Shown here: positions 7,847-17,266 of the stretch, in pieces
Layout: every line of letters begins with the position of its first letter
Numbering within the stretch: position 1 is the stretch's first letter
Source of the DNA: SIG78 sp045585955
GTDB taxonomy: Bacteria > Verrucomicrobiota > Lentisphaeria > Victivallales > Victivallaceae
Length of the DNA stretch: 64,000 bases
NCBI GenBank assembly: GCA_045585955.1
Contig: JAZMZK010000018.1
Coordinates: forward strand, 52,764-116,763
Direction of reading: 5' to 3'
Translations under genes and position numbers: made by a program
Notes under the pieces: model-generated
Database searches by the model: none
Seen by the model: only the letters and a program-made list of their open reading frames with translations
What the model was told of the DNA's origin: nothing

Positions 7847-8494
7847 ATGAGGTTCCAAGCCGCTATTTTTGATTTGGACGGCACATTGCTGGACAGTATG
7901 AAAATATGGAGCAATCTTTGCCGGGAATTTTTATTGCGCCACAATATTGACGAAGCGCTTGATCTTGACGGCAAGCTTGGAGTTATTTCCATGCACAATG
8001 CTCTTGAGTATATTATAAACGAATTTTCCTTGAATATAACTCTGGAAAAAGCTTATGCAGAAACCTGGCAGATCGTCGAAAATTTTTATAAAACCCAAGC
8101 CAGCCCCAAACCGGGAATAAAAAAAATCCTGGATCATTTGCAGAAAAATAATATTCCATGCGGAATAATCACTGCAACCGAATCAGGATTGGTTGTTCCG
8201 GCATTGGAGCGTACCGGATTGAGCGGATATTTCAAAGCAATTTTCAGCTGCTCGGAAATGCAGACCTCCAAACGGACAGCGGATATATTTTTCAAGATGT
8301 CAGATATACTGCATACCTCCCCCGACAACACCATTGTTTTTGAAGATGCACTCTATGCAGCCAATACGGCAGCCCAAGCCGGATACGCCGTCGCCGCTGT
8401 TTACGACCCCAGCGAAAAAAATCCGGCTCAACTGCAAAAAACAGCTGACTGGTATTTTCAGAGTTGGGAAGATTTTCCGCTTGACCAACTCTGA
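7847..8494 (+). CDS. HAD-superfamily hydrolase (beta-phosphoglucomutase/phosphatase type)
   Basis: A 215-residue HAD protein with nucleophile motif I AIFDLDGTLLDS at about 6-17, motif II IITATES near residue 104, motif III lysine region in SKRTADIFF, and motif IV VFEDALYAA with the Mg-binding ED. The helical cap between motifs I and II fits the subclass I (PGM/phosphoglycolate phosphatase) group. The frame is open back to 7676, but that region covers the riboswitch and divergent promoters; AAAAAGGA six bases before 7847 (MRFQAAIF) marks the real start. Substrate cannot be read. HMP-phosphate or thiamine-phosphate dephosphorylation is conceivable from the divergent thi operon but unsupported. 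Confidence 0.9.
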   Translation: MRFQAAIFDLDGTLLDSMKIWSNLCREFLLRHNIDEALDLDGKLGVISMHNALEYIINEFSLNITLEKAYAETWQIVENFYKTQASPKPGIKKILDHLQKNNIPCGIITATESGLVVPALERTGLSGYFKAIFSCSEMQTSKRTADIFFKMSDILHTSPDNTIVFEDALYAANTAAQAGYAVAAVYDPSEKNPAQLQKTADWYFQSWEDFPLDQL

Positions 8495-8502
8495 ACACAT
8501 TT

Positions 8503-9504
8503 TCAGCAAATTCTCGGCAGCAGTTCTCCGGTGGGCTGGGGCAATATGGTTTTGCCGCCAAAGGGCTGTTCGATGGTAACTTTGCCCACATTCTCCGTTA
8601 CTTCGCCAATAATGGAAGCATTGCTGCTGTACGGCATAGCTTGCAGAACTTTTACGATTTCTCCGGCAACAGTCTGCGGAGCAAAGATGACCAATCTGCC
8701 TTCGCACGCCAGATACAAGGGGTCAAGCCCCAGCATACCGCACACTCCTTTTACCGGATCAGCTACGGGTATATCGGCAGCTTTGATATTTATACCGATT
8801 TGGCTCTGATCGCAAATTTCGTACAATACTGTGCCCACGCCGCCCCGGGTTGCATCACGGATCACATGGATATCTTTGCTGACACTCAAAATCGCTTCCA
8901 CGGTTTTGCCCAGCGGTGCGCAATCGCTTGTTACATCAGCATCAATGCCGAACTCGTCACGCTCCAGCAAAATGGTGCAGCCGTGCCGCCCCACATCGCC
9001 GGAAACGATCACTGCATCCCCAACTTGAGCAATGGCTCCGGAGGTGCGGACTCCGGGCAGCAGTTCCCCTACCCCGGCAGTGGTGATAAAGACTTTATCC
9101 ACTTGCCCTTTGCCCACGACTTTGGTATCACCGGCAACGATTTTGACACCCGCTTCGGCGGCAGTTTTTGCCATAGCGGCGGCGATTTCCTCCAAGTCGG
9201 CGACCGGGAACCCTTCCTCAATAATAAATGCACAGGTTATATATTTGGGGATCGCCCCCATACATGCTATATCGTTGACCGTACCGCAAATACTCAATTT
9301 GCCGATGTTGCCGCCGGCAAAACGCCACGGCGAAACTACAAAGCCATCAGTAGACATGGCGATCCGGTCAGCCTTTACCGGCAGAACAGCCGCATCATCG
9401 GGGGTAAAAAGATCGTTGGCAAAATGTTTTTTGAATATCGAACCGATAAGTTCAGAGGTCTGCCGACCGCCGGAACCGTGAGCTAATGTAATAAATTTTT
9501 CCAT
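8503..9504 (-). CDS. hypE: Hydrogenase maturation factor HypE
   Basis: HypE receives a carbamoyl group from HypF on its C-terminal cysteine, dehydrates it to thiocyanate and donates cyanide to iron on HypC-HypD. The 333-residue protein is of PurM-like ATPase type. It has the N-terminal HGSGGRQTSELI, DDAAVL and STDGFVV blocks, the ARDATRGG-type motif IRDATRGGVGTVLYEI, and ends in the invariant PRIC tail carrying the acceptor cysteine. It is the last gene of the long hydE...hypE array, 13 bases after hypD with an AGGTG ribosome site, and ends eight bases from the convergent HAD gene. No hydrogenase structural gene lies nearby, so its iron target is open. Confidence 0.96.
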   Translation of the reverse strand: MEKFITLAHGSGGRQTSELIGSIFKKHFANDLFTPDDAAVLPVKADRIAMSTDGFVVSPWRFAGGNIGKLSICGTVNDIACMGAIPKYITCAFIIEEGFPVADLEEIAAAMAKTAAEAGVKIVAGDTKVVGKGQVDKVFITTAGVGELLPGVRTSGAIAQVGDAVIVSGDVGRHGCTILLERDEFGIDADVTSDCAPLGKTVEAILSVSKDIHVIRDATRGGVGTVLYEICDQSQIGINIKAADIPVADPVKGVCGMLGLDPLYLACEGRLVIFAPQTVAGEIVKVLQAMPYSSNASIIGEVTENVGKVTIEQPFGGKTILPQPTGELLPRIC

Positions 9505-9517
9505 AATAACACCTGAT

Positions 9518-10552
9518 TTATTGACCGTATTGGTAAAAAGCCGAACAAGCTCCTTCGCCGGAAACCATGCACGCCCCCACCGGATTCATGGGCGTACAGA
9601 CTTTGCCGAAGAGCGGGCAGTCGCATGGTTTGCAAATCCCTTTCAAGACTTCGCCGCAGCGGCATCCGGGGTTGCATTTGCCGTCATCGGGAGTTAAACC
9701 AAACTTGATTACGGCATCAAATCCGCTCCATTGGCTTTTGAGTTTCATACCCGAACCTTTGATTTCGCCCAGACCGCGCCAGACGCAATCGCAAGGCTCC
9801 ATCATGCTGTTGACCAGCTTTTGTGCCGCCGGATTGCCCCCGGCTTTGACTACTGAAGTATAAGCGTTATCGCAAAAAGGTTCGCCGCTTTGTGCGTATT
9901 CTACGATCATACCCAATGCTTTTATCACTGCTTCGGCAGTAAATCCGGCAACTACCCCGGATACGCCGTAATCGTTTTTGAGTTCTTCACAAAGTTTGGT
10001 GCCGATAATGGCGTGAACATGCCCCGGATAAAGAAACGCATCAGCCGAACCTTGCAGAGCCTTATATGCCTGAGGCATGGTTTTGTTGGCGGTCAGGAGA
10101 GAAAAGTTTTTTATCCCCAATGCCGCCGCCCGCTTTACAGCTATGCAAGCAGATGGGGTGGTGGTTTCAAACCCCACCGCCAGAAAAACCACCTCTTTAT
10201 CCGGATTACTTGCCGCAAAGTCCACCGCATCCAATGGCGAATAAACCGTTTTGAGTTCAGCCCCCAAACTTCGGGCCTGTGCCAAGCTCATTTCGGAACC
10301 GGGCACCCGGATCAGGTCGCCAAAGGTGGCGATCACTGCATGGTGCTTGAGCGCCAGAGTTACGGCACTGTCGATGTACCCGGGGGGAGTAACGCAAACC
10401 GGACAGCCGGGCCCGGAGATAAGCTCAATATTTTTGCTCAAAAGCGACCGGATCCCCAAGCGGAAAATCTCGTGAGTGTGAGTTCCGCAAACCTCCATTA
10501 TCCGCAAAGGTCTGCCGGAATAATTGCTTAATAATGATTGGTAATCACTCAT
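9518..10552 (-). CDS. hypD: Hydrogenase maturation factor HypD
   Basis: HypD is the redox-active iron-sulfur scaffold which, with HypC, carries the Fe(CN)2CO unit. The 344-residue product keeps MEVCGTHTHEIF, SGPGCPVCVTP and GFETTTPS. Its cysteine-rich C-terminus (CNPGCRC, CKPCDCP, NPVGACMVSGEGACSAFY) holds the [4Fe-4S] cluster ligands. The start at 10552 (MSDYQSL) was chosen because GAGGAG at the hypC end is suitably spaced and it lies four bases after the hypC stop; a Met five codons earlier falls inside hypC. All key cysteines appear intact, so a working Fe(CN)2CO scaffold is expected. Confidence 0.96.
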   Translation of the reverse strand: MSDYQSLLSNYSGRPLRIMEVCGTHTHEIFRLGIRSLLSKNIELISGPGCPVCVTPPGYIDSAVTLALKHHAVIATFGDLIRVPGSEMSLAQARSLGAELKTVYSPLDAVDFAASNPDKEVVFLAVGFETTTPSACIAVKRAAALGIKNFSLLTANKTMPQAYKALQGSADAFLYPGHVHAIIGTKLCEELKNDYGVSGVVAGFTAEAVIKALGMIVEYAQSGEPFCDNAYTSVVKAGGNPAAQKLVNSMMEPCDCVWRGLGEIKGSGMKLKSQWSGFDAVIKFGLTPDDGKCNPGCRCGEVLKGICKPCDCPLFGKVCTPMNPVGACMVSGEGACSAFYQYGQ

Positions 10553-10556
10553 AAAC

Positions 10557-10736
10557 TTACTCCTCATTTTCCGGAGTTATTTTAGCTATCGCCACCCCGG
10601 CGTGAACCATCACATAGTCGCCGGGCTCCAAATCGTCCAGCAGTTCAGCGGAAACCTCCCGGCGGGCACCGGAAGCATCGACTAAAGCGGTATCTTTATT
10701 GACCGCCACAACCTTGGCAGAAAGTCCAACACACAT
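10557..10736 (-). CDS. hypC: Hydrogenase maturation chaperone HypC
   Basis: A small 59-residue protein beginning MCVGLSAKVV. The N-terminal Met-Cys is diagnostic of HypC/HybG, since Cys2 binds iron after Met removal. The rest matches the OB-like HypC fold, with the segments DASGARREV, LEPGDYVMVHAGVAIAKI and an acidic end. HypC binds HypD to hold the Fe(CN)2CO unit and normally passes it to the precursor of the NiFe-hydrogenase large subunit. It starts 17 bases after the hypF stop (AAAAGGA ribosome site) and ends four bases before hypD. The partner that receives the iron unit is not encoded in the window. Confidence 0.93.
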   Translation of the reverse strand: MCVGLSAKVVAVNKDTALVDASGARREVSAELLDDLEPGDYVMVHAGVAIAKITPENEE

Positions 10737-10753
10737 AAGATAAATCCTTTATA

Positions 10754-13048
10754 TTAAAACTGTTTTATATTATAAACGCCATAAAGTGCCTGCCCCAGCG
10801 ATATACCGCCATCATTGGCGGGTACCAGCTTGTGGAGCAAAACCCTGAAACCATTCTTCGAGAGCTTTTTCCGGCAAAGATCCAGCAAAAGCATATTCTG
10901 GAAACTCCCGCCGGATAATGCACACACATTCAAATTGCTTGCCCGTCTTGCCTGCAAACAGCTTGCCAAGATCATATCCGCCAAAAGTTTGTGGAAGCTG
11001 TATGCCAGAAACCCCACATCCACGCCTTTTATACGCTCATTTGCCAACCAGGTAAAAAGTTCATCAGTCGCCATAATGCCTTTTTCTGCAAAAGAGCTAT
11101 CAATACCTGGCAGATCATCTTTGTTTGCTTCATACCACCTTTGGGCGGCAAACTCCAAGCTCATAGCTGCATCGCCTTCAAAGGTGGAATTGCGGGCAAT
11201 GCCCAACAGGGCACTTACGCCGTCAAACAATCTGCCGACACTGGTACTGACAACGGTATTGATGTTGTTTTTTATCATTGCCGAAAGCATTTTGTATTCC
11301 AGAGAAGAACACAAATCAAGTTTTTCAGCATACTTGCCCGCTTGCTCCGGCAGATACTTTTCCAACAAACCCACCGCGATCCGCCACCCTTCCCGGCTGG
11401 CAGCATCGCCCCCGGCTTGCGGGAAAGGTGCTATATGGGTAAAACGCTCAAACTTATCCGGAGAAGCAAGCAATATTTCGCCTCCCCAAATGGTGCTGTC
11501 GGTGCCGTAGCCGGTACCATCCATAGCAACCCCGATAACCGGATCAAGGTAGTTATTTTCTGCCATACAGCTTAATATATGGGCATAGTGGTGCTGGATT
11601 TTCACCACATTACCGCTTAATTCTCCGGCGATGCGGGTGGTGTGATACCCCGGGTGCATATCCGAAACAGTCCGATCCACCTTGCACTCCAACAACTCCG
11701 AAAAGAGCTTGACTGAATCCTTCAAAGCCTCGTTACTGCGAACATCTTCCATATCCCCGATATGGGGGGCTATGTAAAAAAGTTGATCTTTAGCGATACA
11801 GAAAGCGTTTTTCAGCTCGCCGCCGATCGCCAGCACTTCGCCTTTAAGCGGCAGATCCACCTTGACCGGCAGCGGAGCAAAACCCCGGGATCGGCGGATC
11901 ATGTAAGGTTCATTGTTATAAAGCCGCATCACTGAATCATCGGCACGCAAGCGGATATCCCGGTTGTGAGAAAGTATAATATCGCAAAAACTGCTGATCT
12001 CCTGCAAAGCATCCTCTTCGGTTCGGCAGATGGGGGCACCGGATACATTGCCGCTGGTCATAACTAATGTATCAGTAAAATCCACACCATCGGGGTAATC
12101 AAAAAGCAGCATCTGCAACGGTGCATAAGGCAGCATCACTCCCAGCGTGGGATTGCCGGGAGCCAGAATATCCGGCAAGGTGCAATCGCTTTTTTTATCC
12201 AGAAGCAAGATCGGTTTTTCGCAGCCATCCAGCCATGAAAGAGCTTTTTCGCTTAAAATACACTCTTTTCTTACCGTATCAACATTGTTCATCATCACCG
12301 CAAAAGGCTTGCGGGGGCGGTGTTTGAGTTCCCGCAAACGGTTCACGGCTTCAATATTCCTTGCATCGCAAGCCAGATGAAACCCGCCGATGCCTTTGAT
12401 GGCAGCTATCCTGCCTTGCATAAGGAGCTTCCGGCACTCGGTAATGGCTGCACCTCCCCGCAAATTTGAACCCAATATATAAACTTCCGGGCCGCAATCA
12501 TTGCAGCAAACCGGCTGGGCATCATAACGGCGGCTGGCAAGGGAGTAATACTCTTTTTCGCACGCCTGACACATGGGAAAATGTTTCATGCTCGTCCGTT
12601 CCCGGTCGTAAGGCAACGCCTCCAGAATGGTCAAACGGGGACCGCAAGCCGTGCAGTTTATAAAACTGTGCAAATACCGCCGGTCAGCGGGGTCAAACAG
12701 CTCTTTGCGGCACTGGTGACAAGTTGCAATATCAGGCGGTATAAATATTGCCCCTTTATCCGCTTGGCTTTCCAATATGGAAAAGTCTTCAAAAACTTCA
12801 AGTTCAACAACTTGTTCTTTTATATCAACAATATTTGCCCGCTCCGGAGCTTCAGCAGCCAAAGCGTTGCGGAAATTCTGCAAATCCTCATCACTGCCTT
12901 GAGCCACTACCTCCACAAAGCTGCCGCGGTTGATAACTTTGCCGGTAATGCGGTGAGCCAACGCAATGCGGTGGACAAAGGGGCGGAACCCCACGCCCTG
13001 CACCACGCCGTAAATATTGTATATAACGCTTTTGACCAAATTTGCCAT
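10754..13048 (-). CDS. hypF: Carbamoyltransferase HypF
   Basis: HypF uses carbamoyl phosphate and ATP to load HypE, the first step of cyanide ligand synthesis. The 764-residue protein has the full domain set: an N-terminal acylphosphatase domain (GVVQGVGFRPFVHRIA, about 13-28), two zinc fingers with CHQC/CTAC and CQAC/CNDC pairs (about 105-185), a YrdC-like domain (KGIGGFHLACDA near 220; RRSRGFAPLPV near 395), and a Kae1-like carbamoyltransferase domain (IQHHYAHILSCMAEN; GVAMDGTGYGTD; ALSGGSFQN). Its ATG abuts the stop of the upstream nitrogenase-like gene with no gap, which ties the hyp genes to the nitrogenase-like modules in one transcript. Confidence 0.97.
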   Translation of the reverse strand: MANLVKSVIYNIYGVVQGVGFRPFVHRIALAHRITGKVINRGSFVEVVAQGSDEDLQNFRNALAAEAPERANIVDIKEQVVELEVFEDFSILESQADKGAIFIPPDIATCHQCRKELFDPADRRYLHSFINCTACGPRLTILEALPYDRERTSMKHFPMCQACEKEYYSLASRRYDAQPVCCNDCGPEVYILGSNLRGGAAITECRKLLMQGRIAAIKGIGGFHLACDARNIEAVNRLRELKHRPRKPFAVMMNNVDTVRKECILSEKALSWLDGCEKPILLLDKKSDCTLPDILAPGNPTLGVMLPYAPLQMLLFDYPDGVDFTDTLVMTSGNVSGAPICRTEEDALQEISSFCDIILSHNRDIRLRADDSVMRLYNNEPYMIRRSRGFAPLPVKVDLPLKGEVLAIGGELKNAFCIAKDQLFYIAPHIGDMEDVRSNEALKDSVKLFSELLECKVDRTVSDMHPGYHTTRIAGELSGNVVKIQHHYAHILSCMAENNYLDPVIGVAMDGTGYGTDSTIWGGEILLASPDKFERFTHIAPFPQAGGDAASREGWRIAVGLLEKYLPEQAGKYAEKLDLCSSLEYKMLSAMIKNNINTVVSTSVGRLFDGVSALLGIARNSTFEGDAAMSLEFAAQRWYEANKDDLPGIDSSFAEKGIMATDELFTWLANERIKGVDVGFLAYSFHKLLADMILASCLQARRASNLNVCALSGGSFQNMLLLDLCRKKLSKNGFRVLLHKLVPANDGGISLGQALYGVYNIKQF

Positions 13049-14080
13049 TCAAAGCTCCTCAAGCAGTTTTCCGGAAACCGCAAAATGGGGGAAATCCACC
13101 CAGCTGCCCTTATATATATTATGCACGATCCGCTCAAATGCGCTGTCAGCAAAGACCACATCAAAGGTGTTTGTTTCAAAAACTTTGCGGAAATCTTCTT
13201 CGCTGTTGAACTTGAAATCAGCGTCTTTATTTACTGCATTAAAGAAACTGCCGCAAACAGCTTCCGCATCGGGGAAAGTGCTTGATATGCGTTTTTTCAG
13301 CTCCAACGCCGCAAAGTTCTGGTGGACTATCAACACTCTTTTGCCGGATAGATCGCTAATTTCAAGCTCATCGGCAATGCCGGGAGCTGCGATTTCGTAT
13401 GGTGTGTTGAAAGATTTTTTCAAATATTCCGCAGCTTTCAATCCGGCGGGCGATACCACAATATTTTTTTCTACTTCCGAAGCCTTTGCCACATCGTCTA
13501 AAGTTCCATTCATACCGTAAATACGCACATCGCCTGTCAAATGTTTTCTGATGACCTTTGCCGCCTCAAGGGTGCTGTAATCCAGCGGTGTGGCACCCAG
13601 CACCCCAATCGCTCCGGTTTTGACCGGACGCGCTTCCACTGCAAAGGTTTTGAATAGCGTTGTATAGGCTTGCGAGGCACCAACTTCATAATACATTGTA
13701 CCGCTTGCCTCCAACGCCATAACCGGTATATCCAACGCCTTTTGGCACATTCTCTGCAAGGCAGGAAAATCGGTAGCGATCACTGCCGGTACCGGCGAAC
13801 CGATTACCGCCATAAATTTGCGGCTGCTGATTTTTGCCGCGGCAATAAGTTTATCTGCCAACAGCCGATCCCGCCCCAGAATGGCATCCATATCCCGCAA
13901 ACCGGCACTGAACAAAGCACTTTTGCGGGTAAACCAGCGGGGTTCGTCAAAGCCGCAAATATTACCGGTGCAGCCCCCGGCATCGCAAATCACGATCACG
14001 CCATCAAGCTCGAACAACACCGAAACCGCCCCCGCCAGATCGGGTGCAAAGGGCGAAAGATATTTCAAAAGACTTTTCAT
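13049..14080 (-). CDS. Nitrogenase component 1-like protein, short chain, module A
   Basis: A 343-residue member of the nitrogenase component 1 superfamily (PF00148-like), much shorter than NifD or NifK. The N-terminal region (FELDGVIVICDAGGCTGNIC) holds Cys32, Cys37 and Cys42, followed by FDEPRWF at 44-50, a motif shared with the module B paralogue (HDEPRWF). At the place where module B has a cysteine (ALCNSPIP) this protein reads AVIGSPVP, so one expected cluster ligand is missing. A second Rossmann-like half begins around IGVLGATPLDYS. No FeMo-cofactor ligands comparable to NifD Cys275/His442 were recognised. It overlaps the long chain of module A by ATGA and abuts hypF. It may be a degenerate subunit or scaffold; function unknown. 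Confidence 0.82.
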   Translation of the reverse strand: MKSLLKYLSPFAPDLAGAVSVLFELDGVIVICDAGGCTGNICGFDEPRWFTRKSALFSAGLRDMDAILGRDRLLADKLIAAAKISSRKFMAVIGSPVPAVIATDFPALQRMCQKALDIPVMALEASGTMYYEVGASQAYTTLFKTFAVEARPVKTGAIGVLGATPLDYSTLEAAKVIRKHLTGDVRIYGMNGTLDDVAKASEVEKNIVVSPAGLKAAEYLKKSFNTPYEIAAPGIADELEISDLSGKRVLIVHQNFAALELKKRISSTFPDAEAVCGSFFNAVNKDADFKFNSEEDFRKVFETNTFDVVFADSAFERIVHNIYKGSWVDFPHFAVSGKLLEEL

Positions 14081-15363
14081 TGCAGCACCTCCCCCATAGC
14101 AGAAAATAAATCATTGACCGCCTGATAGCCAAACTGCCGCACTTCGGAGTTCCATTTGATCCCCGGCTTGTCGGCGTGATAATACATGGCATCCTGCCCG
14201 ATGGCAAAATCGATTTTTGCCTCTCTCTTATCATAATAAAGCATGGTGGGCGACAAGTTGCTGTAAACTTTGGTTGCAGGCGAAATGGCAGCGAGCTTCT
14301 TCAAGTAAACAAAGTTGCTTTCGCCGATGGTTCCGTAAATTTCATTTACTTGCAAGCCCATTTCCGCCAGCGAGAGAGCCAGCTCAAAACTGTCGGCATT
14401 GAGCCATTCACCCACGGCAAAACGCAAATTACCGAACTTGTCTTTGAAGTTTTTGATTATTTGGGCACTTTCCGAATAAAACTTTTCATCGTCAAATGCA
14501 ACATTCAACGCTTGAGCCAACGCCATATATTGAGCGTGGATCTTATCTATCCGGTGAAGATTATTAAGCTCAATAAAGGGTATCTCCAAATTTTTGCTCA
14601 TATCCTGCGCAGCATATCTCGCTTCGCTGTTGAGCACCAGATTAAAGTTGGCTTCTGCCATAAGTTCGTACTCTTCAAAGCTCTGCATACGGGATAACTC
14701 CCGGATGTTTTTTATTCCCACACTCTGCAAAAGTTTATATAGTTCGCACTCATCCGCCAGCGGCGAAAAGTAGCCCAACAAATTGCAGGCATTGCTCTTT
14801 TTGGGGCGTTTTTTCAATAAACTGTAAACGCTCCGACGCACCGATGCCATAGGCGGCAGCCGCCCTTCCCGGGTCAAAGCATACATGTAACAGGGCACGA
14901 CCGGCACCCCGGCAGCTTCTGAACACTTGCGGCAGACCCGATCCATATCCGTACCCAGCAAAGCATCCACACATGTTATGCAAATCATCACCGCTTTGGG
15001 CGGTACCGGTCGGCTGGAACAAATCTCTTTGACCGCTTCGGGTATGCGGTTCAAGTGGCGGCCGGTAACAATATCAGTATCGTCCTGCAAAAGATAGTAG
15101 AATCGGTCGGCATACTTCCGGTCGCGGCCCAATGCAGCGGTATTTCTGCCGCAGCACCCCGGCGACACTAAAAGCATCACACTTTCCGGAACCGCCAGCC
15201 CCGCCCGCTTGACCCCGAAACCTTGAGCCCCGGGGGAGTTAAAAGCCAGAGTTGCCGGAGAACTGTAAACCAGATTTTTGCCGGATAACAATTCTGACGG
15301 GATATTGTTTTTTCCCAATTCAGCCAATTCTTTGGCAGTTATATAAAAAGCTGTATTACTCAT
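14077..15363 (-). CDS. Nitrogenase component 1-like protein, long chain, module A
   Basis: A 428-residue protein of the nitrogenase component 1 superfamily. Features seen: SPGCCGRNTAALGR with Cys70/Cys71, DDTDIVTGRHLNRIPEA (a family-typical region), MICITCVDALLGTDMD with Cys128/Cys131, then CRKC at 144-147. The cysteine at 70 and that in the ITC motif correspond in position to P-cluster-type ligands of NifD/K. Later blocks (NLLGYFSP; FAVGEWLNADSFELALSLAEMG) fit the repeated Rossmann-like halves. Start and stop overlap the NifH-like and short-chain genes by ATGA at both ends, implying stoichiometric co-translation. Whether it plays the NifD or NifK role cannot be decided. Confidence 0.83.
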   Translation of the reverse strand: MSNTAFYITAKELAELGKNNIPSELLSGKNLVYSSPATLAFNSPGAQGFGVKRAGLAVPESVMLLVSPGCCGRNTAALGRDRKYADRFYYLLQDDTDIVTGRHLNRIPEAVKEICSSRPVPPKAVMICITCVDALLGTDMDRVCRKCSEAAGVPVVPCYMYALTREGRLPPMASVRRSVYSLLKKRPKKSNACNLLGYFSPLADECELYKLLQSVGIKNIRELSRMQSFEEYELMAEANFNLVLNSEARYAAQDMSKNLEIPFIELNNLHRIDKIHAQYMALAQALNVAFDDEKFYSESAQIIKNFKDKFGNLRFAVGEWLNADSFELALSLAEMGLQVNEIYGTIGESNFVYLKKLAAISPATKVYSNLSPTMLYYDKREAKIDFAIGQDAMYYHADKPGIKWNSEVRQFGYQAVNDLFSAMGEVLQ

Positions 15364-16118
15364 GATTCACCTTCGTCGATAAGCATTTGAGCCAATGCCA
15401 GAAATTTTTGGCTCACCGGCAGATCTTTATTGCCTTCGATCACTGTTTTGCCCATATCTTCATAATGGATTATATCGTTGGAGCGGGGTATATCGGCAAC
15501 GATCTCCAAGTTATTATCGTCGGCAAACTTGCGAACTTTTTCTTCCTCATTTTCCACAGCACGGCGATTCATTACTATACCCCGCACAGCGGCATAGTTG
15601 CGGTCTGCAAAGTTTTTTACAGCATTGTTGATGTTGTTGGCAGCATAAAGTGCCATTTTTTCGCCGGAAGTAACGATCAATACTTTCTCGGCATATCCCT
15701 CCCGGATGGGGGCGGCAAATCCGCCGCAAACCACATCGCCCAGCACATCGTACAAAACAAAGTCGGGCTGATATGTTTCAAAAAGTTCCAGATCTTCCAG
15801 CAAGCTGAAAGTGGTAATAATGCCCCTGCCCGCACAGCCTAGCCCCGGAGTGGGTCCACCGGTTTCGATGCATAAAATGTTGCCGAAACCAACTTTACTG
15901 ATCTCTCCGATCGTTTCCGGCTCCCGGTCGAAATCTCTTATAAAATTCATTACCGGCGTCAAAGGTTCGCCCCTCAGCAGATTTACTGTGGAGTCCGCTT
16001 TGGGGTCGCAGCCGATCTGGATGACCCGTTTGCCCAGCGTTGCCAAGGCTGCTGCCAGATTGCTGGTAACGGTGGATTTGCCGATACCGCCCTTGCCGTA
16101 AATTGCTATTTTCTGCAT
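15360..16118 (-). CDS. NifH-like nucleotide-dependent reductase, module A
   Basis: A 252-residue iron-protein homologue. The P-loop GKGGIGKST starts at residue 8, QIGCDPKADST is the switch I-like region, and GLGCAGRGI (Cys95) and DVLGDVVCGGFA (Cys131) give one [4Fe-4S] cysteine pair per subunit for a cluster bridging a dimer. It would deliver electrons to the module A component-1-like chains at the cost of ATP. It is a little shorter than NifH and close in size to BchL/CfbC-type reductases. The start was set at 16118 (MQKIAIYG), as GGAAGAG precedes it at good distance; this start lies 13 bases inside the previous gene. Not nitrogenase proper: no nifB, nifE or nifN is nearby. Confidence 0.9.
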   Translation of the reverse strand: MQKIAIYGKGGIGKSTVTSNLAAALATLGKRVIQIGCDPKADSTVNLLRGEPLTPVMNFIRDFDREPETIGEISKVGFGNILCIETGGPTPGLGCAGRGIITTFSLLEDLELFETYQPDFVLYDVLGDVVCGGFAAPIREGYAEKVLIVTSGEKMALYAANNINNAVKNFADRNYAAVRGIVMNRRAVENEEEKVRKFADDNNLEIVADIPRSNDIIHYEDMGKTVIEGNKDLPVSQKFLALAQMLIDEGES

Positions 16119-17266
16119 ATCAAACTCTTCCAATCTATATATTTATCAATCAAATTCAATCTTGCTTTATGATAGCACCGCCCGGAAAAGGCTTCGTGGG
16201 GCAACGCTATATATTTTTTGCCGGAGGGGACAATGGGTAAATACATATTGTCGCAAACGATCAATTCGGCGCTGGCAAATTCTCCGGCAATAAGTTTTTC
16301 CTGACCGACAGCTTTATCGGTGCCGGTCAACAACTTTTTATCCCCTGCCAAAGGGTCAATGATGCGGCAGCTTACACCAAGTTCGCTCTCCAACGCCTTG
16401 GCAAGAGTGCCGGAATACACGCTTTCGCCAATGATCAGGCATTGAGCATTTTCGCCGCTCTCCCGGCACGCTGACCAGTAAGAATTTACTTTACTCTGCC
16501 GGACACTCGCTAATTCTTCAAGCAAATCATTTGCCGCCGATTTACCAACCGGCACGCCGCAAACAAAGGGTATATTGTATTTTTTATACATGTATTGAGC
16601 CAGCGGCAAACCGCTGTTGGCGATCACCAGATTTACTTCGGCATTAACTGAATAACGCAACTCCTCAAGTGTATTATTCATCGCCCAGGAAGCAAGCACT
16701 TTGTAATCAAACTTTTGCAAAAACTCTACAATACTTTCCACATTGCCGTTGATGGAGAAATCCAGCGGAGTAGCCCCCAGTATATTCACACTTTGCGGAA
16801 TGATCTTTTCAGCTTTTTCCGGCAGAAACCGCTCTGCCAGAAGTTTCCACGCCTTGGCCGCCCCGACATGATAATGCTCCATACCCGAAGTCGGCACCGC
16901 AAAACATGGTATGTTGGTTTGTGCTTCGATTGAGCAAGCAACAGCACGCATATCCGTACCCACCATCAAAGGTATGGGCGAATTGCATAATGCTATAAAT
17001 TCGGGCTGAAGCGTTCCGGCAGAACGCACCACATCCTCAATAAATTTATCATCATTGCCGCAAACCATATCCAGTTCGGTCAATGCTGATATATAGACCA
17101 TGCTATCCGAATTGAACCAGCGGGGTTCATCGTGGGTGGCATAAGTGGAGTTGCAGCCGGAGGCATCGTGCACAATGGTCATGCCGCCCAGCTCAAAAAG
17201 TGCTGAACAAACGCCCGCAGTATCTGCCGCATAGCAGGAGATGATTTTTGCGTAATTATTACTCAT
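16106..17266 (-). CDS. Nitrogenase component 1-like protein, short chain, module B
   Basis: A 386-residue paralogue of the module A short chain. The N-terminus aligns clearly (CSALFELGGMTIVHDASGCN, then HDEPRWF at 45-51), with Cys38 in the shared GC motif. Unlike module A it keeps Cys94 in IALCNSPIPLMVGTD, so it retains two candidate cluster ligands. The middle NILGATPLDFS matches module A (GVLGATPLDYS). A C-terminal extension of some 40 residues (VPSGKKYIALPHEAFSGRCY) is absent from module A. The start was moved to 17266 (MSNNYAK), where ATGA overlaps the previous stop. It probably pairs with the module B long chain. Substrate or cofactor unknown. Confidence 0.85.
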   Translation of the reverse strand: MSNNYAKIISCYAADTAGVCSALFELGGMTIVHDASGCNSTYATHDEPRWFNSDSMVYISALTELDMVCGNDDKFIEDVVRSAGTLQPEFIALCNSPIPLMVGTDMRAVACSIEAQTNIPCFAVPTSGMEHYHVGAAKAWKLLAERFLPEKAEKIIPQSVNILGATPLDFSINGNVESIVEFLQKFDYKVLASWAMNNTLEELRYSVNAEVNLVIANSGLPLAQYMYKKYNIPFVCGVPVGKSAANDLLEELASVRQSKVNSYWSACRESGENAQCLIIGESVYSGTLAKALESELGVSCRIIDPLAGDKKLLTGTDKAVGQEKLIAGEFASAELIVCDNMYLPIVPSGKKYIALPHEAFSGRCYHKARLNLIDKYIDWKSLICRK

